From Paenibacillus periandrae (GTDB taxonomy: Bacteria > Bacillota > Bacilli > Paenibacillales > NBRC-103111), in the NCBI RefSeq assembly GCF_022458865.1, contig NZ_JAJNMU010000012.1, positions 62,001 through 126,000 on the forward strand: a stretch of DNA of 64,000 nt, read 5' to 3'. Positions within the stretch are counted from its first letter, which is position 1, and each line of letters begins with the position of its first letter. The position numbers and the translations under genes were made by a program. Positions 34,394 through 43,217 of the stretch are shown here, piece after piece. Below the pieces are notes generated by a model. That model was not told where the DNA came from. It ran no database searches and was given only the letters and a program-made list of their open reading frames with translations.

Positions 34394-34616
34394 AGGCGAG
34401 CCTCCTTAAAGCTATTTTCGATGATATTGTGTTAAAATGGAAAATTAAGTACTCATTATAGCTTAATTTCGGAGATTCTGCATAAAAAACCGTTACGTCA
34501 TGGTTTAAAAAGGGAACAGAGCTTTAAATAATAGCGAGTGGAGACTTGTTAAATCCATGGCATGATAGATAGCAAGCAGCGGGATATGTTTTGTTTTTTC
34601 TGAGGGGGATTTGAAT

Positions 34617-35762
34617 ATGGGGAACCGGACATTTTTAAGTGTGACCAATATAGACACCGTAGTCGTGGAGTATGAACATGTTGCTTTTGAAACTAATAAT
34701 TTTTTGGCTCCCTTGTGGTTTTGTCTCGTCAGTCAAGAGCAGTATGGGCGTTATCGTGAGCAGCTCTTAGCCAGCTGGAGTTTGGTTCAACCTCACTTGG
34801 AAGACGAGGAGCTGGAGGATTTACCTGAATGGTCAGCATTCTCGGAGGCACTGGTTTGGCATATCCCATGGGTAGAAGCATCCATGCAAATGCGTGAGAG
34901 TCTGCCAGTTACTCTTGCTCGGTACCCTGCGCTTAGTCCCTATATGTCGGACTGGCTGGAAACGTTATACAGTCATGTGCAAGTGCATCCATCTCCTGTC
35001 CTTCACCTGGAGCTTTCCCAGTATTTTAGCTTTTCTGGTGATCCAATCCCTTACCTGGCTAATATCGAGGAATTCCTTGGAGGGTGGTGGCAGCCTGATG
35101 AATCATCGTTTGATTACCTTGATCACATCACGAATTCATATCTATTGGGTGGTGAGCATCACCTTTATAGAGTAAGAGCCGATAGTCTCGAACAGTCAAC
35201 GGAACCGGATATTAAAGTGGATACATCTAAAGTACCCATATCTGCGGTTAAGAAGCCTATATCCAAGCGGCTCGAAAACCTGTATACGTGGTTGCTTGCC
35301 TTACTGTCAGCAGCACTTGGTTTAGGCGCTTACCTCTGGACCTCAAGCTCATGGCTAGCTGTATTCGCTTTTTTAGTTCCGTCCTTATGTATTATTATCT
35401 GGGAACTGCGTCGTCGACCCAAGAAAGCTGCAAAGGGTAAGCACGATCATACTTTTCCTTCATCCACACCAAGAGCGATAGCTTACTATAACCACATCTC
35501 GCCAATTAAACTTCAAGGAGTACAGGCCGTAGATTTGGATAACAATCATTTGGTTACTGTCCCATGGCAGTATATTATGCTTGCACAAGTAAGTTCATTC
35601 GGACATATTGAGATCAAGCTCGATGCGAAAGCTGAGTCCTTGTACCCGTCGCAGCTTAATATCGTCCTTGAGCATGGATTAGAAGCGGACTATGTCGTAT
35701 CAGCTATTCATTCAATCTCGCAGCTGTGGCGTCTTGATCGGAACGGAGATGGCTACAGCTGA
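34617..35762 (+). CDS. Membrane protein of unknown function with two central helices
   Basis: A 381-residue protein starting at ATG 34617, seven bases after GAGGGGGA. The N-terminal 215 residues are soluble and Trp/Leu-rich (LAPLWFCLVSQEQYGRY, EEFLGGWWQPDESSFDYL). Two adjacent hydrophobic helices at about 230-265 (LLALLSAALGLGAYLW and AVFAFLVPSLCIIIWEL) form a hairpin followed by a basic RRRPKK stretch, so both ends probably face the cytosol. The C-terminal 100 residues resemble a PH-like or small beta domain (VTVPWQYIMLAQVSSFG). No family is recognised. Its end overlaps the convergent chemoreceptor gene by 10 bases. Confidence 0.7.
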   Translation: MGNRTFLSVTNIDTVVVEYEHVAFETNNFLAPLWFCLVSQEQYGRYREQLLASWSLVQPHLEDEELEDLPEWSAFSEALVWHIPWVEASMQMRESLPVTLARYPALSPYMSDWLETLYSHVQVHPSPVLHLELSQYFSFSGDPIPYLANIEEFLGGWWQPDESSFDYLDHITNSYLLGGEHHLYRVRADSLEQSTEPDIKVDTSKVPISAVKKPISKRLENLYTWLLALLSAALGLGAYLWTSSSWLAVFAFLVPSLCIIIWELRRRPKKAAKGKHDHTFPSSTPRAIAYYNHISPIKLQGVQAVDLDNNHLVTVPWQYIMLAQVSSFGHIEIKLDAKAESLYPSQLNIVLEHGLEADYVVSAIHSISQLWRLDRNGDGYS

Positions 35763-36679
35763 TCACCTAAGGTGTGAGCTTGTTTATCCAGCTGTCGTGC
35801 AGCTTGGCCGATGCCTGTAAATTCATCAACAGCCTGCTGCGTAAGACGTTGACTTTCTGTGATTAAGGTTTGGGAACGTTTCGTACCTTTGACGATTTCT
35901 GCAACCTGAGTGGTAATGCCTTCCAGATTGGAGTTCACTTCCTTAGTTGCTTCCTCTGCTTGTTTAGCTAATTTGCGCACCTCGCTTGCCACCACGTCAA
36001 AGCCGCGCCCATGTTCTCCAGCGTGTGCGGCTTCGATAGCCGCGTTCAAGGCTAACAGATTAGTTTGTGAAGCAATATCACGAATAGTCCTTATGATCCC
36101 GCGAACAGAGTCGGCCTTGTTCTCCAATAGCTGGAGCACTTGCATATTATCATGGGTTTCCTTAACGACCAGCTCAATGGCAGTTGCAATTTGATGGCTG
36201 CTAGAAATACCCTCCTCTGCGCGCTTCAACAAATCGTGGGCCATCTGTTGTAAATCGTGTGTTACTTGGATAGTCGTGGTTTCACGTGCAGTGATGTCCG
36301 TTGCGACTTTAATTACGGCTATCACTTGACCTTCTGTATCATATACAGGGCTATATGTTGCTTCGAGCCATAATAATCGTTGTTTTTTTGTAACGCGCAA
36401 TATTTTTTCCTGAAAGGGACGACCGCTTTTTAGATCATTCCACAGTTTTTGATATTCCGGGCTGTTGACAAATTCAGCTGTGCAAAACTGACGGTGACTC
36501 AACCCTGGCATTTCCGCTGCCTCATATTCCATAGCCTTCGCGAAATTATCATTTACCCATAATACTTTCCCGTGGATATCGAATTCGATCATGGCCAATG
36601 ACTGTTCAATGGCTGAAAGGACGGCATTCTCATCAAGTACTTGGTTGCTTGTATTTGTATCATGTCTTGCATTAATCAT
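35753..36679 (-). CDS. Soluble PAS-domain methyl-accepting chemotaxis protein
   Basis: A 308-residue chemoreceptor without transmembrane or HAMP segments. Residues 20-135 are a PAS domain (QSLAMIEFDIHGKVLWVNDN, and the closing VIKVATDITARE), which often binds flavin or haem. The rest is a short MCP signalling coiled coil with the conserved tip ASQTNLLALNAAIEAAHAGE and GRGFDVVASEVRKLA. It would signal through CheA/CheW from the cytosol. Its promoter lies in the shared region with the B12-type MerR gene, where 11-bp-spaced repeats suggest joint control. Confidence 0.88.
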   Translation of the reverse strand: MINARHDTNTSNQVLDENAVLSAIEQSLAMIEFDIHGKVLWVNDNFAKAMEYEAAEMPGLSHRQFCTAEFVNSPEYQKLWNDLKSGRPFQEKILRVTKKQRLLWLEATYSPVYDTEGQVIAVIKVATDITARETTTIQVTHDLQQMAHDLLKRAEEGISSSHQIATAIELVVKETHDNMQVLQLLENKADSVRGIIRTIRDIASQTNLLALNAAIEAAHAGEHGRGFDVVASEVRKLAKQAEEATKEVNSNLEGITTQVAEIVKGTKRSQTLITESQRLTQQAVDEFTGIGQAARQLDKQAHTLGDQL

Positions 36680-36714
36680 GGACTGCTCCTGCTCCCTCTT
36701 GGATAAATTATTTT

Positions 36715-36857
36715 TGTATAGAATATGTATAGAGTATATAGATTCATGTTATGAACTATACATAATCTATACATAAGTTACAAGACATATGTACAATATT
36801 TATGAATGTATACCGTAAATAGTCTCGCATTGTTCATATTGTATAATTTATGTATAA
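36715..36857 (+). promoter_or_regulatory. 11-bp-periodic direct repeats (candidate B12-MerR operators)
   Basis: TGTATA occurs at 36715 and 36726, its complement form CTATACA at 36756 and 36767, and TGTATAAT at 36840 and 36851. Within each pair the spacing is exactly 11 bases. The last pair overlaps the -10 region (TATAAT at 36842 and 36853) of the regulator's own promoter, with TTGTTC at 36830 as a possible -35. CarH of Thermus binds 11-bp direct repeats overlapping its promoter, so this layout fits the adjacent regulator. Confidence 0.55.
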
Positions 36858-36879
36858 TTAAATTGAGGTGGCTAAGAAA

Positions 36880-37788
36880 ATGTATAGCATTAAAAAAGTA
36901 TCTGAAATGCTAAGTATCCCTGCAGTGACCATTCGTGCATGGGAAACCAGATACCAGATTGTAGCGCCCATTCGTGGTGCTGGAGGACATCGTTTATATA
37001 GCGATACCGATATTAACACACTTAAATGGATAAAAATTCAAATGGAGGAAAACAAGGTGAAGGTCAGCGAAGCGGTGTGGCTGCTGAAGCAAGGGCCTAT
37101 TGAGGAACAATCCATCGAAGAAACGATTGAGAAATTTGCAATGACGCAATTCCGTAAACCTTACGAAGATCTCATGGATAAGCTGTACGAGCAACTAGTT
37201 GATCTTAATACGTTCCAGTCACACGAAACGATAGATTTAGCATTTGCTTTATATCATTATGACGAAGTATTCCATCACATATTGGTTCCTGTACTGTATC
37301 GAATGGGAGAAGAATGGGAGAGAGGTGACATCACAGCTGCGCAGGAGCATTTTTCTACTCAACTGATTATGCAAAGGTTTACCCAGTTTTTTAGAATTCT
37401 GCCTATTTATTCTTACCTCCCGAAAGTGATAGCTTTGTGCCCTGAGGGTGAGCATCATCACATGGGATTAATGCTTTTTAGCTTATTTATGCGAAAAAAA
37501 GGAATGGAGGTCATTTATTTAGGCCCTAACACACCATTAAACGATTTGTATCAATTGATTGAAATGAAGCAAATATCGGTGGTGGCTGTTTCAGTTACCG
37601 ATCCTGAACTACTTGAAACATTGGAGAATTGGATCGAGGAGTGTCAAGAACAATACCCGGAATTAATATTTGTGCTAGGTGGAACAGGGTTTCAACATTG
37701 CTCATCCCGGATATCCTCATATGTTCAGCCTGACGATCAGAAGCAATGGGAACAATGGTATAAAACGGAAATAGAGATTGCAATTTAA
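36880..37788 (+). CDS. MerR-type regulator with B12-binding domains (CarH/LitR-like photoreceptor)
   Basis: A 302-residue regulator starting at ATG 36880, nine bases after GAGGTG. Residues 1-70 are a MerR helix-turn-helix (YSIKKVSEMLSIPAVTIRAW, then RLYSDTDINTLKWI). Residues 75-180 form the helical B12 cap, and near residue 145 there is W-x9-EH (WERGDITAAQEH), the signature of adenosylcobalamin-dependent light-sensing CarH/LitR proteins. A Rossmann B12-binding domain follows with the E-x-H-x-x-G motif (EHHHMG, near 195) and a late VLGGTGF. In the dark such proteins bind DNA as tetramers, and light breaks the Co-C bond. The neighbouring chemoreceptor is a likely target. Confidence 0.85.
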   Translation: MYSIKKVSEMLSIPAVTIRAWETRYQIVAPIRGAGGHRLYSDTDINTLKWIKIQMEENKVKVSEAVWLLKQGPIEEQSIEETIEKFAMTQFRKPYEDLMDKLYEQLVDLNTFQSHETIDLAFALYHYDEVFHHILVPVLYRMGEEWERGDITAAQEHFSTQLIMQRFTQFFRILPIYSYLPKVIALCPEGEHHHMGLMLFSLFMRKKGMEVIYLGPNTPLNDLYQLIEMKQISVVAVSVTDPELLETLENWIEECQEQYPELIFVLGGTGFQHCSSRISSYVQPDDQKQWEQWYKTEIEIAI

Positions 37789-37958
37789 GCTCATGCCCAT
37801 ACATGATTTTGTAAAATGAATCCATACTATGTGTGGCTGAACTAAGAGGAAATTCAAAATAATAGGGGGAAAATCAGGTTTTTATGGCGAGTTTATTATA
37901 AGTAAGTGATTGGTGCAATGGAGTCAAGTGTTATAACCATAACGAGAGGATTGAGTAA

Positions 37959-38429
37959 ATGAATAATTCCGTTTCTTTCCCTGATCTTTCGTCCAGGCCA
38001 TATCGTTTGACTGCGGAACGTCTTATGATTGCTTCGGCTGATGTCTTGTATCGAGCTTGGACAGAGCAGTTTGATCAATGGTTTGCGGCTCCAGGATCGG
38101 TAATTATGAAGAGTGAGGTCAATACCGTCTTCTTTTTTGAAACCAGCTACAAAGCTGAGACGGGCAAAGAGGCACAACGCCATCCACATTACGGCCGATT
38201 CCTGAGGCTTGAGCCTGATTGTCTCGTTGAATTAACATGGGTTACCGGAGCAGGAGGAACACTTGGAGCTGAGACCGTTGTCACCGTAGAGCTTACACCC
38301 CAAGACACAGGTACGTTATTGCGGCTTACGCATGCAGGGTTTCAGGATGAGGCTTCCAGGGATGGGCACGAGCAGGCATGGCCTTTTGTCCTGGACCAGC
38401 TCGATCAACGGATGACAACAGGTTCATAA
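37959..38429 (+). CDS. AHSA1/SRPBCC-domain protein
   Basis: A 156-residue cytosolic protein of the START-like AHSA1 type: RLTAERLMIASADVLYRAWTE with the first strand and helix, FAAPGSVIM, GRFLRLEPDCLVELTWV, and TVELTPQDTGTLLRLTHAGF followed by the long C-terminal helix. Such proteins often accompany ArsR regulators, but none is nearby, and the ligand is unknown. Confidence 0.85.
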   Translation: MNNSVSFPDLSSRPYRLTAERLMIASADVLYRAWTEQFDQWFAAPGSVIMKSEVNTVFFFETSYKAETGKEAQRHPHYGRFLRLEPDCLVELTWVTGAGGTLGAETVVTVELTPQDTGTLLRLTHAGFQDEASRDGHEQAWPFVLDQLDQRMTTGS

Positions 38430-38687
38430 ACAATGCTTTTTATGGTCGTTATTTAGAGGGACAGCCTACTACAGCATTGTGGACGGGATTTCCCTTGATA
38501 ATAACCGGGTGTACTTGCAACCGGTTATTTCTTTATGTGGACGTAGATTGGAATATGAATGTATTCATAAACGGTTTAAAAATTTGGATGTTATATTAAT
38601 CGGCTGGTATACCCCGGGAGTCAGCATCCCGTTATAATAAATTTGAAAGCGTTTTTATTTCGGAACTGACCATGAGACGAAGGTGCA
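38430..38687. other. Gene-free stretch with a cre-like site
   Basis: No plausible gene was found here. The only recognisable element is the cre-like sequence at 38644-38657. The stretch leads into the decayed kinase gene. Confidence 0.5.
38644..38657 (+). promoter_or_regulatory. cre-like box
   Basis: TGAAAGCGTTTTTA matches TGWAARCGYTWNCW except for one base. It lies upstream of the decayed kinase gene and its regulator. Confidence 0.5.
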
Positions 38688-39090
38688 GCAGAGCTAATTC
38701 CTAACAAACCGCCAAACAATTCAACAACATGGTCAAAACCATCAAGGACCTGATAGATAAAAAATATAAGCTGGAGATTCGACAAAAGGAATCGGAGCTT
38801 GAGAATATTACAAAGTCAGATGGACCCGCATTTTCTGTACAACACACTCGATAGGTCCGTTGGACAGCCAGATTGGAGAAGGCGACTGAAACCAGCCAAC
38901 TCATTGAGACCTTGTCACGATTTTTCTGAATGGGCTTGAGCAGTGAGAAACGGTATACGACCTTGGCCAGCGAACTGGATTTTGTAAGGGCTTACCTCAA
39001 TCTGCAGCAGAAGCGAATGGGCGCAGCAAGCTGCAATTCAGTCTCATGCGTAAGGCTAAGAGTACCTCTATGGATGAATGAACAGGAGGC
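38688..39090 (+). pseudogene. Decayed YesM-type sensor histidine kinase
   Basis: Three frames together spell a YesM-family kinase. One frame gives QTAKQFNNMVKTIKDLI and KKYKLEIRQKESELE (end of HAMP and linker). The second gives MDPHFLYNTLDR with the phosphorylated His. The third gives RWTARLEKATETSQLIETL, then an in-frame stop, then SEKRYTTLASELDFVRAYLN. The sensor and membrane part and the ATP-binding domain are missing, so frameshifts, a stop and deletions have all occurred. It directly precedes the YesN-type regulator gene, its natural partner. Confidence 0.85.
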
Positions 39091-39096
39091 GGGAAC

Positions 39097-40698
39097 ATGA
39101 CGATCAGAATGCTAATTGTAGATGACGAGCCTATTATTTGCCAAGGACTGAGACATACCCTTCCATGGGAATCCATCGGTGTTGAAGTGGTCGGAGAAGC
39201 TTATGATGGATGGGAGGCCCTTCAATTCGTATCCCGGGAGTCGGTTGATTTGGTGCTGACGGATATTCATATGGATGGTATGGACGGACTTGAATTGGCT
39301 AAGAAATTAAAAGAGCGGATGCCGCATATTCGTATTATCATTATTAGCGGCTATGAAGATTTTGAGTATGCGCGCAGTGCGCTTCGGCTTGGAATTGAAG
39401 ATTATTTGCTTAAGCCGGTAAATATTGATGAGCTTTTGACCATGGTCAAAAGAATTAATATGGAGATCACCAAAGAAGCGGAGCAGGGGCATAAGAATGA
39501 GCATGAACGTCGATTGAAATGGCTGACTCAGCTCATTCAAGGGGAAGGGATCGTACAAAAGGAAACGATATTTCCGACATTTACATCAACGGATATTCAT
39601 TCCTTCAGGTTTATTGCAAGTCAGCTTGAGGATTATGCAGGATGGGTTGATCATTCTTCGGAGGAGCTTCAGCATTCCGTACGGAGCGAATGGGAGAAGG
39701 CCGTTGCTACTGCTTTAAAGGGCATCAATCAGGAGGTCATATCATTCTTTCATCATCCCAACCTGCTGCTATCCTTATGTGTAGGGCCACGCGGGGTCGA
39801 TAGCAGGGAATTAGCGACAGCTTTGACCGATACACAGGATTTGATGTCGGAATTCCCACGCCTGCAATACGGCATCTCGCCCGTATATTCCTCATTGGAT
39901 CACGTATACCCCAGCTATATGCAAGCTGTATCTGTTTTGCAGCAAAGTGTTCTTTCGGATTTTAACAAGGTACAGTTCTATGAGCAGGAACAGACATTGA
40001 GAAAATGCCTGCTTCCCTTTGCCCCATTCGAGCTGGAGAAGCAGCTGGTGCATGTGCTTTTTTACGGAAGCTTCGAGGAATTGGATGACATTATCAGAGG
40101 GATGATGCAGGAGTTTCGCGAGAAAGGTTATCTGCTGAAGGAAATTTTGCAGGCGATTAAGGAATTGAGTATTATTCTCCATCGCAAGCTGCACAGCAAT
40201 GGGATCGATTTATCTCAGCATACCGATTATTTTAATACTTATGAAATCGACCTGCAGGTGCATAACTCCAGTCGAGCTATGGAAACCATACTCCGCCGCG
40301 AGCTTCGGGCGTTGTCCTCAATTATTCATTCATCTCTTGAAGGAAAGCATCACTGGATTACCGAACGGGTCAAAAAATTTATCGAATCGCGGCACACCAC
40401 AGATTTGAAGGCTTCGGAGGTAGCGGCATGGCTCAAAATCACACCCAATTATTTTAGTATCATCTTCAAACAAAATTTTGGCAAAGGCTTTGCCGAATAC
40501 TTGAACGAAGTGCGGATTGATCATGCCAAAGCTAGCTTGGTCAGTACGGAGGAACGGGTGTTTGAGATCGCAGAGAATGTCGGGTATCGTGAATATAAAT
40601 ATTTTTGCTCGATATTCAAATCGTACACAGGGATTACACCTACTCAATACCGCAAGCTAGCGCAAACCACATCTGACTCCATGAGGCAATTCGTTTGA
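39097..40698 (+). CDS. YesN-type response regulator with AraC output domain (orphan)
   Basis: A 533-residue regulator. The N-terminal receiver has MLIVDDEPIICQGLRHTLPW, the phosphoacceptor Asp in LVLTDIHMDGMDG near 55, and DYLLKPVNIDEL with the conserved Lys. A middle region of about 280 residues follows. The C-terminal AraC domain reads LKASEVAAWLKITPNYFS and VFEIAENVGYREYKYFCSIF, closing KSYTGITPTQYRK. In Paenibacillus such regulators control sugar importer genes together with a YesM kinase. Here the kinase gene is ruined, and no importer follows. Confidence 0.9.
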   Translation: MTIRMLIVDDEPIICQGLRHTLPWESIGVEVVGEAYDGWEALQFVSRESVDLVLTDIHMDGMDGLELAKKLKERMPHIRIIIISGYEDFEYARSALRLGIEDYLLKPVNIDELLTMVKRINMEITKEAEQGHKNEHERRLKWLTQLIQGEGIVQKETIFPTFTSTDIHSFRFIASQLEDYAGWVDHSSEELQHSVRSEWEKAVATALKGINQEVISFFHHPNLLLSLCVGPRGVDSRELATALTDTQDLMSEFPRLQYGISPVYSSLDHVYPSYMQAVSVLQQSVLSDFNKVQFYEQEQTLRKCLLPFAPFELEKQLVHVLFYGSFEELDDIIRGMMQEFREKGYLLKEILQAIKELSIILHRKLHSNGIDLSQHTDYFNTYEIDLQVHNSSRAMETILRRELRALSSIIHSSLEGKHHWITERVKKFIESRHTTDLKASEVAAWLKITPNYFSIIFKQNFGKGFAEYLNEVRIDHAKASLVSTEERVFEIAENVGYREYKYFCSIFKSYTGITPTQYRKLAQTTSDSMRQFV

Positions 40699-40736
40699 GA
40701 ACGGTTACATTTGCTTTTAACCTATCAGTATATTGA

Positions 40737-40769
40737 AAGAGTAGGCCATGAACGTATGGGCCTACTCTT
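40737..40769. terminator. Terminator between convergent genes
   Basis: AAGAGTAGGCC and GGCCTACTCTT form an 11-pair perfect stem. The T run is short on both sides, so efficiency is uncertain. Confidence 0.55.
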
Positions 40770-40847
40770 AGCTATGCATATAAGATTATGTAAATCAGAT
40801 AAGGATGCCTGCAGGATTCATGAAAAAATTCATTCGCAAACGAACGT

Positions 40848-41981
40848 TTAAATGTAATTAAGCCCGCTAGTATGAGGAAGCGGTATGGTAGACCAGCCTG
40901 GCAAAAGCGGCTTGTGAGGTGATAATGGATCGAACAGCAGTGAAACCAGCTCGGCAGGATTGACTTCGATGCTTGTATCTCCGGCCTTCACCTTGTAGCT
41001 GCCTTCCTCCAGAGAGGTAATCGCAAACGCATGCTTGTGATTCTTGTCAGCAACCGGGAAAGCCTGCTCAAGAACCCGCTGCGCATTTACGATATATACA
41101 GTTCCGTTGTTCGCCTTCGTTTCGTAAGGTACAGCAGCTTCCTGCAGCAGTCCTAACAATTGTTGCTCGTGCCAGCTTACAGGAATTTTCAGCTGCTCGA
41201 GATTCAATCGCTCAACAGCTTCGGCCAACAGGGAACCAACGTGAGCGGCTGGACCGGCCCATTCAATCGCTGTAGGTGGTTTGCTATCCGCCGAACGACC
41301 TGGGGCAGCAACCACAGCAAATGAATCGATGCTGCCGGTTCCATGAGCGGCAACTAAGGTTTGATGCTCCAATTTCATACAGCTGGCATAGGCTTCCGCA
41401 TCTATCATCCTGCCAAGATCGGTAACGCTTTGCTCATACGCGACTTCACGAGCGGAAGCTGCCGCATGCAGAGCGAACGAATCTGCAGCCTGGAACGGGC
41501 GCAGTTGGAGTGGGCTGTCTCCAGCTTGTAAAGCTGACGCTGCGGCTTTAAGCCGAGCGGCTCCTTCCGCATCCAGCGTGAAGTGCTCTGTAAGACCAAA
41601 TGGATAACAGTGTACGCGTGTATAGAGCGAACGGTCACCAGAAATGAAGAGTAGAGAGGCGCCGGCTTCTTCAGCATGCTGCTTGCAGCGATCCAGCATT
41701 TGGCCAGCAATGCCTTGTCCACGATAGTCCGGGTGTGTGCACACTGCCCCCATCGAAAATACGTTAAGTCTTGCCTCGCCAATATGAATCACAAACGGAA
41801 CAAGTCCCATGAAGGAAACGAGTCGGCCGTCAACAAAAGCTCCGTAGGAATGACTTAATCCTGGTGCAAACAGAAACGGAAAGCTTGTGCCCATCGAGCT
41901 TTGTCCTGGTTTACGAAATACTTCGTCTGCCAATTGGACGGCTTGCTGCAGTTCATCGTTTTTTACTAATCGAATGTCCAT
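40848..41981 (-). CDS. GNAT family N-acetyltransferase (Eis-like, extended)
   Basis: A 377-residue protein with an N-terminal GNAT domain. The acetyl-CoA loop is HPDYRGQGIAGQMLDRC near residue 85, preceded by VFSMGAVCT. A second, degenerate GNAT half and a C-terminal sterol-carrier-like region (SYKVKAGDTSIEVNPAELVSLLF, split as SYKVKAGDTSIEV and NPAELVSLLF) complete the layout shared with Eis-type acetyltransferases. Eis enzymes modify aminoglycosides or peptides, but many homologues have unknown substrates. It lies alone on the minus strand. Confidence 0.8.
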   Translation of the reverse strand: MDIRLVKNDELQQAVQLADEVFRKPGQSSMGTSFPFLFAPGLSHSYGAFVDGRLVSFMGLVPFVIHIGEARLNVFSMGAVCTHPDYRGQGIAGQMLDRCKQHAEEAGASLLFISGDRSLYTRVHCYPFGLTEHFTLDAEGAARLKAAASALQAGDSPLQLRPFQAADSFALHAAASAREVAYEQSVTDLGRMIDAEAYASCMKLEHQTLVAAHGTGSIDSFAVVAAPGRSADSKPPTAIEWAGPAAHVGSLLAEAVERLNLEQLKIPVSWHEQQLLGLLQEAAVPYETKANNGTVYIVNAQRVLEQAFPVADKNHKHAFAITSLEEGSYKVKAGDTSIEVNPAELVSLLFDPLSPHKPLLPGWSTIPLPHTSGLNYI

Positions 41982-42157
41982 TCCCTATTCACTCCAGATC
42001 ATCTTATAATATGGCGCTTGAACCCCAAACCAAAAGCAGCTCCTGCGAAAATAGTATCATAAACAATACGGAAATCAAACATATTTTTAGCAAGAAAGAA
42101 AAAATGTTTGTTTTTCTAATAGTGGACTCAGCCCAAGGATCGACTCGGGAGGACGAA

Positions 42158-43042
42158 TCAGCTTTTATTAAGAAGCAGCTTCTGCAAGAACATATTCACA
42201 GCCATGGATGATGAATGATCATGGTTTCGAATGATCCAAAAGTTCCGATCCAATAGCTTGGGGGTAACCGGAATTTGACACAATTCGCCCGATTCCAATT
42301 CCTTCTTTACAATCCACCGTGAGAGTATGGCAATCCCCAGACCCGCAGAGACCGCTTCTTTGACCCCTTGGCTGCTGTTAAATACATAGGATCGTTTCAT
42401 TGCCAACCCCGCAGCTTGAATAAACTGTTCGCTGAAGGAACGCGTTCCGGATCCGTTTTCTCTAAGCACCCAGGTGAGATCCTGCAGCAGCTCCGGTTTC
42501 ACGTTTTTTTTGGACGCCAATGGATGCTCAGCAGACGCGATCAGAATCATTTCGTCTTTCATATAGGGGGTAATGAGCAGTCCACTGGATACCACATTAC
42601 CTTCAACGATACCAAGATCAAGCTGGTTAGCCTTCAACGCCTGGGTGATCTCCTCTGTATTGGCAATCGTAACCGACATTTCGACCTCTGGAAATTGTAA
42701 GGCAAACTCCGCTAGCACCCGCGGCAGAATGTATTCCCCGATTGTGAAGCTGGCGCCAATTTGCAGGGAGCCTGTCACTTTTTCATTCAGTAGTTGAATT
42801 TCCTGCTTCGCTTCTTCCGCAAGAGCAAGAATTTGCTTCGCTCGTTTATACAAAATATCTCCAGCCTCGGTTAGTTTGACAAGCTTTGGTGAACGATGCA
42901 TCAGCTTGGCTCCATATTCATTTTCCAGATTGCGAATGTGCAGAGACACACCGGGCTGTGACAAATTGAGCAGTTCTGCAGCTCTTGAAAAGTTTCTTTG
43001 TTCCGTTACAGTAACAAAAACCCGAAGCGTTTCTACGATCAT
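42158..43042 (-). CDS. LysR-family transcriptional regulator (CysL/YeiE-like)
   Basis: A 294-residue regulator. MIVETLRVFVTVTEQRNFSR at 43042 is a typical LysR N-terminus and is eight bases after GAGGTG; the ATG at 43048 is too close to that site. The helix-turn-helix reads SRAAELLNLSQPGVSLHIRNL. The effector domain includes VTGSLQIGASFTIGEYILP. It is divergent from the YeiH-type transporter gene, which it most likely controls, as in other YeiE/YeiH and CysL pairs. Confidence 0.88.
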   Translation of the reverse strand: MIVETLRVFVTVTEQRNFSRAAELLNLSQPGVSLHIRNLENEYGAKLMHRSPKLVKLTEAGDILYKRAKQILALAEEAKQEIQLLNEKVTGSLQIGASFTIGEYILPRVLAEFALQFPEVEMSVTIANTEEITQALKANQLDLGIVEGNVVSSGLLITPYMKDEMILIASAEHPLASKKNVKPELLQDLTWVLRENGSGTRSFSEQFIQAAGLAMKRSYVFNSSQGVKEAVSAGLGIAILSRWIVKKELESGELCQIPVTPKLLDRNFWIIRNHDHSSSMAVNMFLQKLLLNKS

Positions 43043-43217
43043 TTCCATTCCACCTCACAACAACATTGTACCTGTACACAGGAAATACAACAACCCAATC
43101 ATTAGTTTTTCTCATGATTACAATAATACATTGGTATTTAACTTATGATTGAAACAGCCTTATAGTGGAGCTACAGACAACTGTATGGCTTTCATTATAA
43201 GAATGGGAGTGAGGATA

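Noticed and set aside
42060..42125. CAAACAT/ATGTTTG inverted repeat after the LysR gene
   Set aside because: The T-runs lie inside the loop rather than after the stem, so it does not look like a functional terminator.
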